Shown here in pieces: positions 62,253 through 64,000 of a stretch of 64,000 nucleotides of DNA. The notes below the pieces were generated by a model. That model was not told where the DNA came from. It was given only the letters and a program-made list of their open reading frames with translations, and did not search any database. Both the position numbers and the translations under genes were made by a program. The stretch's first letter is position 1; each line of letters starts with the position of its first letter. Source of the DNA: J027 sp034437655 (lineage in GTDB: Bacteria; Chloroflexota; Anaerolineae; Aggregatilineales; J027); contig DAOTTU010000103.1 in assembly GCA_034437655.1 (NCBI GenBank), positions 16,303 to 80,302 on the forward strand, given 5' to 3'.

Positions 62253-62543
62253 ATGGTAAATGCAGTGGTATTGATTAACGCCGAACGTGGTGCCATCAAT
62301 GACGTGGCCCAGCACATCCTGAGCATTGACGGGGTGCGTGAGGTGTATTCGGTGGCGGGGCGCTATGACCTTGTTGCCGTGTTGTGGGCGCAGTCGAATG
62401 AACAGGTGGCCGACATCGTGACGCAGGCCGTGCATCAGCAGCCGGGCATTCAGGCCACGGAGACGTTGCTGGCGTTCAAGACATACTCCAAAGAAGACCT
62501 CGAAAATGCCTTTGGCATCGGGTTGGATACGGACACGCCCTGA
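62253..62543 (+). CDS. AsnC/Lrp-type ligand-binding domain protein without HTH
   Basis: A 96-residue protein that is only the C-terminal regulatory (RAM/ACT-like) domain of Lrp/AsnC regulators. It opens NAVVLINAERGAINDVAQHI, continues VREVYSVAGRYDLVAVLWA and ends near TLLAFKTYS. It lacks the DNA-binding half. Stand-alone forms (SraA/DM1-like) bind amino acids or modulate full-length Lrp proteins. AGGAG lies 10 bases before ATG 62253. It lies 13 bases after receiver 2 on the same strand, so it is probably the last gene of the signalling operon. Confidence 0.88.
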   Translation: MVNAVVLINAERGAINDVAQHILSIDGVREVYSVAGRYDLVAVLWAQSNEQVADIVTQAVHQQPGIQATETLLAFKTYSKEDLENAFGIGLDTDTP

Positions 62544-63109
62544 GCGGAACACTATCGGCAGACACAAGAGGCAGGGCGATTGCATCAACATTCATGCTGC
62601 TATTGGCCGCCGCACTGAAGTACGGCGCTAGCACTCCGCCGGGTGAGCAGACAGAACTGAAGTTCGCCTGCTCAGGGGTCACTCCCGATGCAGCGATGGC
62701 CCTCGCGCCCACGACACCGGGCAAGCGACGGTTTTCCAGGTCCTGTCCGATAATTCGAGGATCGCATTGTTATACGGTTTAATGCCATAAAAGGACAGGT
62801 ATGTCTTCCTGCGGAAGCCAACACAGTCCCTACACAAACACGCTATTTGACCAAAATGGTTGTAGGGGAGGGTTGACGGCGCAGACGGCATACCCTCCCA
62901 CAATGCGATGGATAAGACGTTTTCGCGACATTGATATAGATGTTAATTATAGAGATGTTTGTCTATCATAATTATCGGACAAGACTTTCCAATGCGTCGT
63001 CAGCAACGGGCAATGCCCTGCAAGGGCGTAACAATTTGCTTGCCCCCATCCGCACCCCGTGTCATAATACCCCCGATGAAACGACACCCTTTTATAGAAA
63101 TGATCGCCT
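62544..63109. other. Gene-poor spacer with a long hairpin
   Basis: 566 bases without a gene I can support. GGGAGGGT/ACCCTCCC at 62866-62899 forms a perfect 8-base stem with an 18-base loop, and a small GCCCT/AGGGC hairpin lies near 63014-63027. Frames on both strands in 62590-62900 read as low-quality peptide and do not resemble known proteins. The promoter for the TIR-FGE gene should lie near 62930-63090. Confidence 0.4.
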
Positions 63110-64000
63110 ATGCCCGCCCACCCGAAATTGTTCATTAACTACCGCCGCAATGACCACCGCTTCTTTGTCTACGCGCTGCGCACCCACCTCGCCCACCGTT
63201 TCGGGGCCGACAACGTTTTCATGGACATCAAAATACCGCGCTTTCGGCGCTTTGAGGATGTCTTGCGCGAGAAGCTCGAAGCCGCCGATGCCGTGATGAT
63301 GATCGTCGGGCCTGCGTGGCTGAACCTGTTGCAAGCCAAGGCCCGCAATCCCGACGAAACCGACTATGTGCAGCTTGAACTCGAAATTGCGCAGGAACTC
63401 GGCATTCCCATCCTGCCGTTTATGATTGCTGGCGGCACCCCACCCCCCACCGACGCCCTGCCACCGACCTTGAAGGCCTGTTTTGACCTGCAAGCGGCTC
63501 GCATCCCCGACGAGCAAATCCTTGATGAGACGATTGACGACATCGCGGCCGATATTCAGGCGGCCGTCGCGTATTTTTCGGGGCAACGGCCACCGCAACG
63601 CACCCAACAACGCACCCAACCCACCAGCAAGCCAGCCATTTTGCCAGCGCCCTTCGCGTGGATTGAGATTCCCGGCGGCCGAGTGACGTTGGAGGAGAAG
63701 TCGGGCTTCTACGGCGGCGGACAGACCTTCAACGTTGGGCCGTTTTTGATGGCCAAATACCCGATCACCAACGCGCAGTTTGCCAGATTCATTGAGGCGG
63801 GCGGCTACCATGAACAACGGTTCTGGACGGAAGCCGGCTGGCAGAAACGAGAAGAGAATGGCTGGACAGCGCCGCGTTACTGGCAAGACAGCAAATGGAA
63901 TGGTGCTGAACAGCCGGTGGTTGGTGTGTCGTGGTATGAGGCTATCGCTTTTTGTCAGTGGTTGAGCGAGACAACAGGCGCGGAGATTACGTTACCCACC
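63110..64000 (+). CDS. TIR domain-FGE-sulfatase fusion (cut by window end)
   Basis: The first 297 residues of a longer protein; the frame is still open at the window edge. Residues 1-125: a bacterial TIR domain, KLFINYRRNDHRFFVYALR, then FGADNVFMDIK, AADAVMMIVGPAWLN and VQLELEIAQELGIPILPFMI. Residues 130-185: a linker, rich in Pro, Gln and Thr at about 165-180. From 190: an FGE-sulfatase domain (FAWIEIPGGRVTLEE, KYPITNAQFARFIEAGGY, WYEAIAFCQWLSE). The composition parallels the STAND-FGE protein at 28.4 kb. TIR domains can hydrolyse NAD or act as adaptors; the Glu in ELEIAQE is a candidate catalytic residue. The ATG at 63110 has no strong ribosome site. Confidence 0.85.
   Translation, partial: MPAHPKLFINYRRNDHRFFVYALRTHLAHRFGADNVFMDIKIPRFRRFEDVLREKLEAADAVMMIVGPAWLNLLQAKARNPDETDYVQLELEIAQELGIPILPFMIAGGTPPPTDALPPTLKACFDLQAARIPDEQILDETIDDIAADIQAAVAYFSGQRPPQRTQQRTQPTSKPAILPAPFAWIEIPGGRVTLEEKSGFYGGGQTFNVGPFLMAKYPITNAQFARFIEAGGYHEQRFWTEAGWQKREENGWTAPRYWQDSKWNGAEQPVVGVSWYEAIAFCQWLSETTGAEITLPT

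Noticed and set aside
62064..62591. 175-codon open frame antisense to receiver 2 and the AsnC-type gene
   Set aside because: Both sense genes are well-defined families with overlapping start/stop coupling.
62594..62782. Short open frame after the AsnC-type gene, considered as a gene or transposase remnant
   Set aside because: No ribosome site, no motif and irregular composition; described only as spacer.
1..64000. tRNA, rRNA, CRISPR arrays and riboswitches
   Set aside because: Gaps were read for TpsiC-like GGTTC(A/G)A blocks with acceptor stems, rRNA words and evenly spaced repeats; none was convincing. A covariance-model scan would be decisive.

Overview
The window (about 64 kb, roughly 50-55% GC by eye) looks like a chromosomal stretch of a free-living member of the Chloroflexota (Anaerolineae-like). 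This assignment is inference. It rests on the gene mix: a MalT-like LuxR regulator beside a small protein with a DQSALHGLL core, STAND/TIR proteins capped by formylglycine-generating-enzyme (FGE) domains, many large secreted beta-rich proteins, unlinked sugar ABC transporters, and frequent GTG/TTG starts. I found no rRNA, tRNA or CRISPR array.

Layout. 0-2 kb: a probable right-end remnant of an IS200/IS605 (TnpB-type) element, then a secreted protein gene broken by two apparent frameshifts. 1.9-3.8 kb: a GNAT acetyltransferase coupled to a membrane-anchored PIG-L deacetylase. 3.9-8.6 kb: a visibly AT-richer polysaccharide block (GT2 glycosyltransferase, capsule-type transferase, Wzx-like flippase) with a gene remnant at its edge. 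9.2-11.8 kb: a leaderless protein with the LQR-IGN motif of extracellular contractile injection system (eCIS) cargo and an OmpA-like C-terminus, followed by an Sfp-type phosphopantetheinyl transferase. 12-16.3 kb: dhaK, dhaL and dhaM, a PEP-dependent dihydroxyacetone kinase whose DhaM carries a complete EI-HPr-EIIA chain. 16.3-21.5 kb: a LysR regulator divergent from dabB-dabA, an energy-coupled inorganic carbon uptake system. 21.6-26.3 kb: a sugar ABC importer with an unusual PDZ-bearing 770-residue permease. 26.6-28.4 kb: an ABC-2 exporter pair.

28.4-31.1 kb: a DUF4062-nSTAND-FGE protein, a candidate conflict or defence NTPase. 31.2-32.4 kb: SWIM zinc-finger and DUF2461 genes behind a strong promoter with a LexA-like GAAC-N4-GTTC box. 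32.5-35.6 kb: a cNMP-binding histidine kinase and a fused response regulator/thioredoxin-reductase-like protein. 35.8-43 kb: a secreted FG-GAP protein, an S15 hydrolase, an ATP-grasp enzyme with a methyltransferase, and a small membrane protein. 43.1-46.2 kb: a CcdA-WD40 fusion with a secreted thioredoxin partner. 46.4-49.7 kb: two secreted proteins, one a class C beta-lactamase-like serine hydrolase. 49.9-52.8 kb: the MalT-like regulator and its small partner. 52.9-57.9 kb: a TPR membrane protein, tandem ArsR-DUF2087 regulators and a GNAT enzyme. 58.2-62.5 kb: a signalling operon of solute-binding protein, CACHE-type histidine kinase, two receiver proteins and an AsnC-type ligand domain. The window ends inside a TIR-FGE gene.

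Main points for follow-up: the eCIS-type cargo candidate, the two FGE-capped NTPase/TIR proteins, the LexA-like box on SWIM-DUF2461, a duplicated inverted-repeat promoter element in front of two small genes, the PDZ-permease and CcdA-WD40 fusions, and a solute-binding protein wired to a kinase rather than to a transporter.
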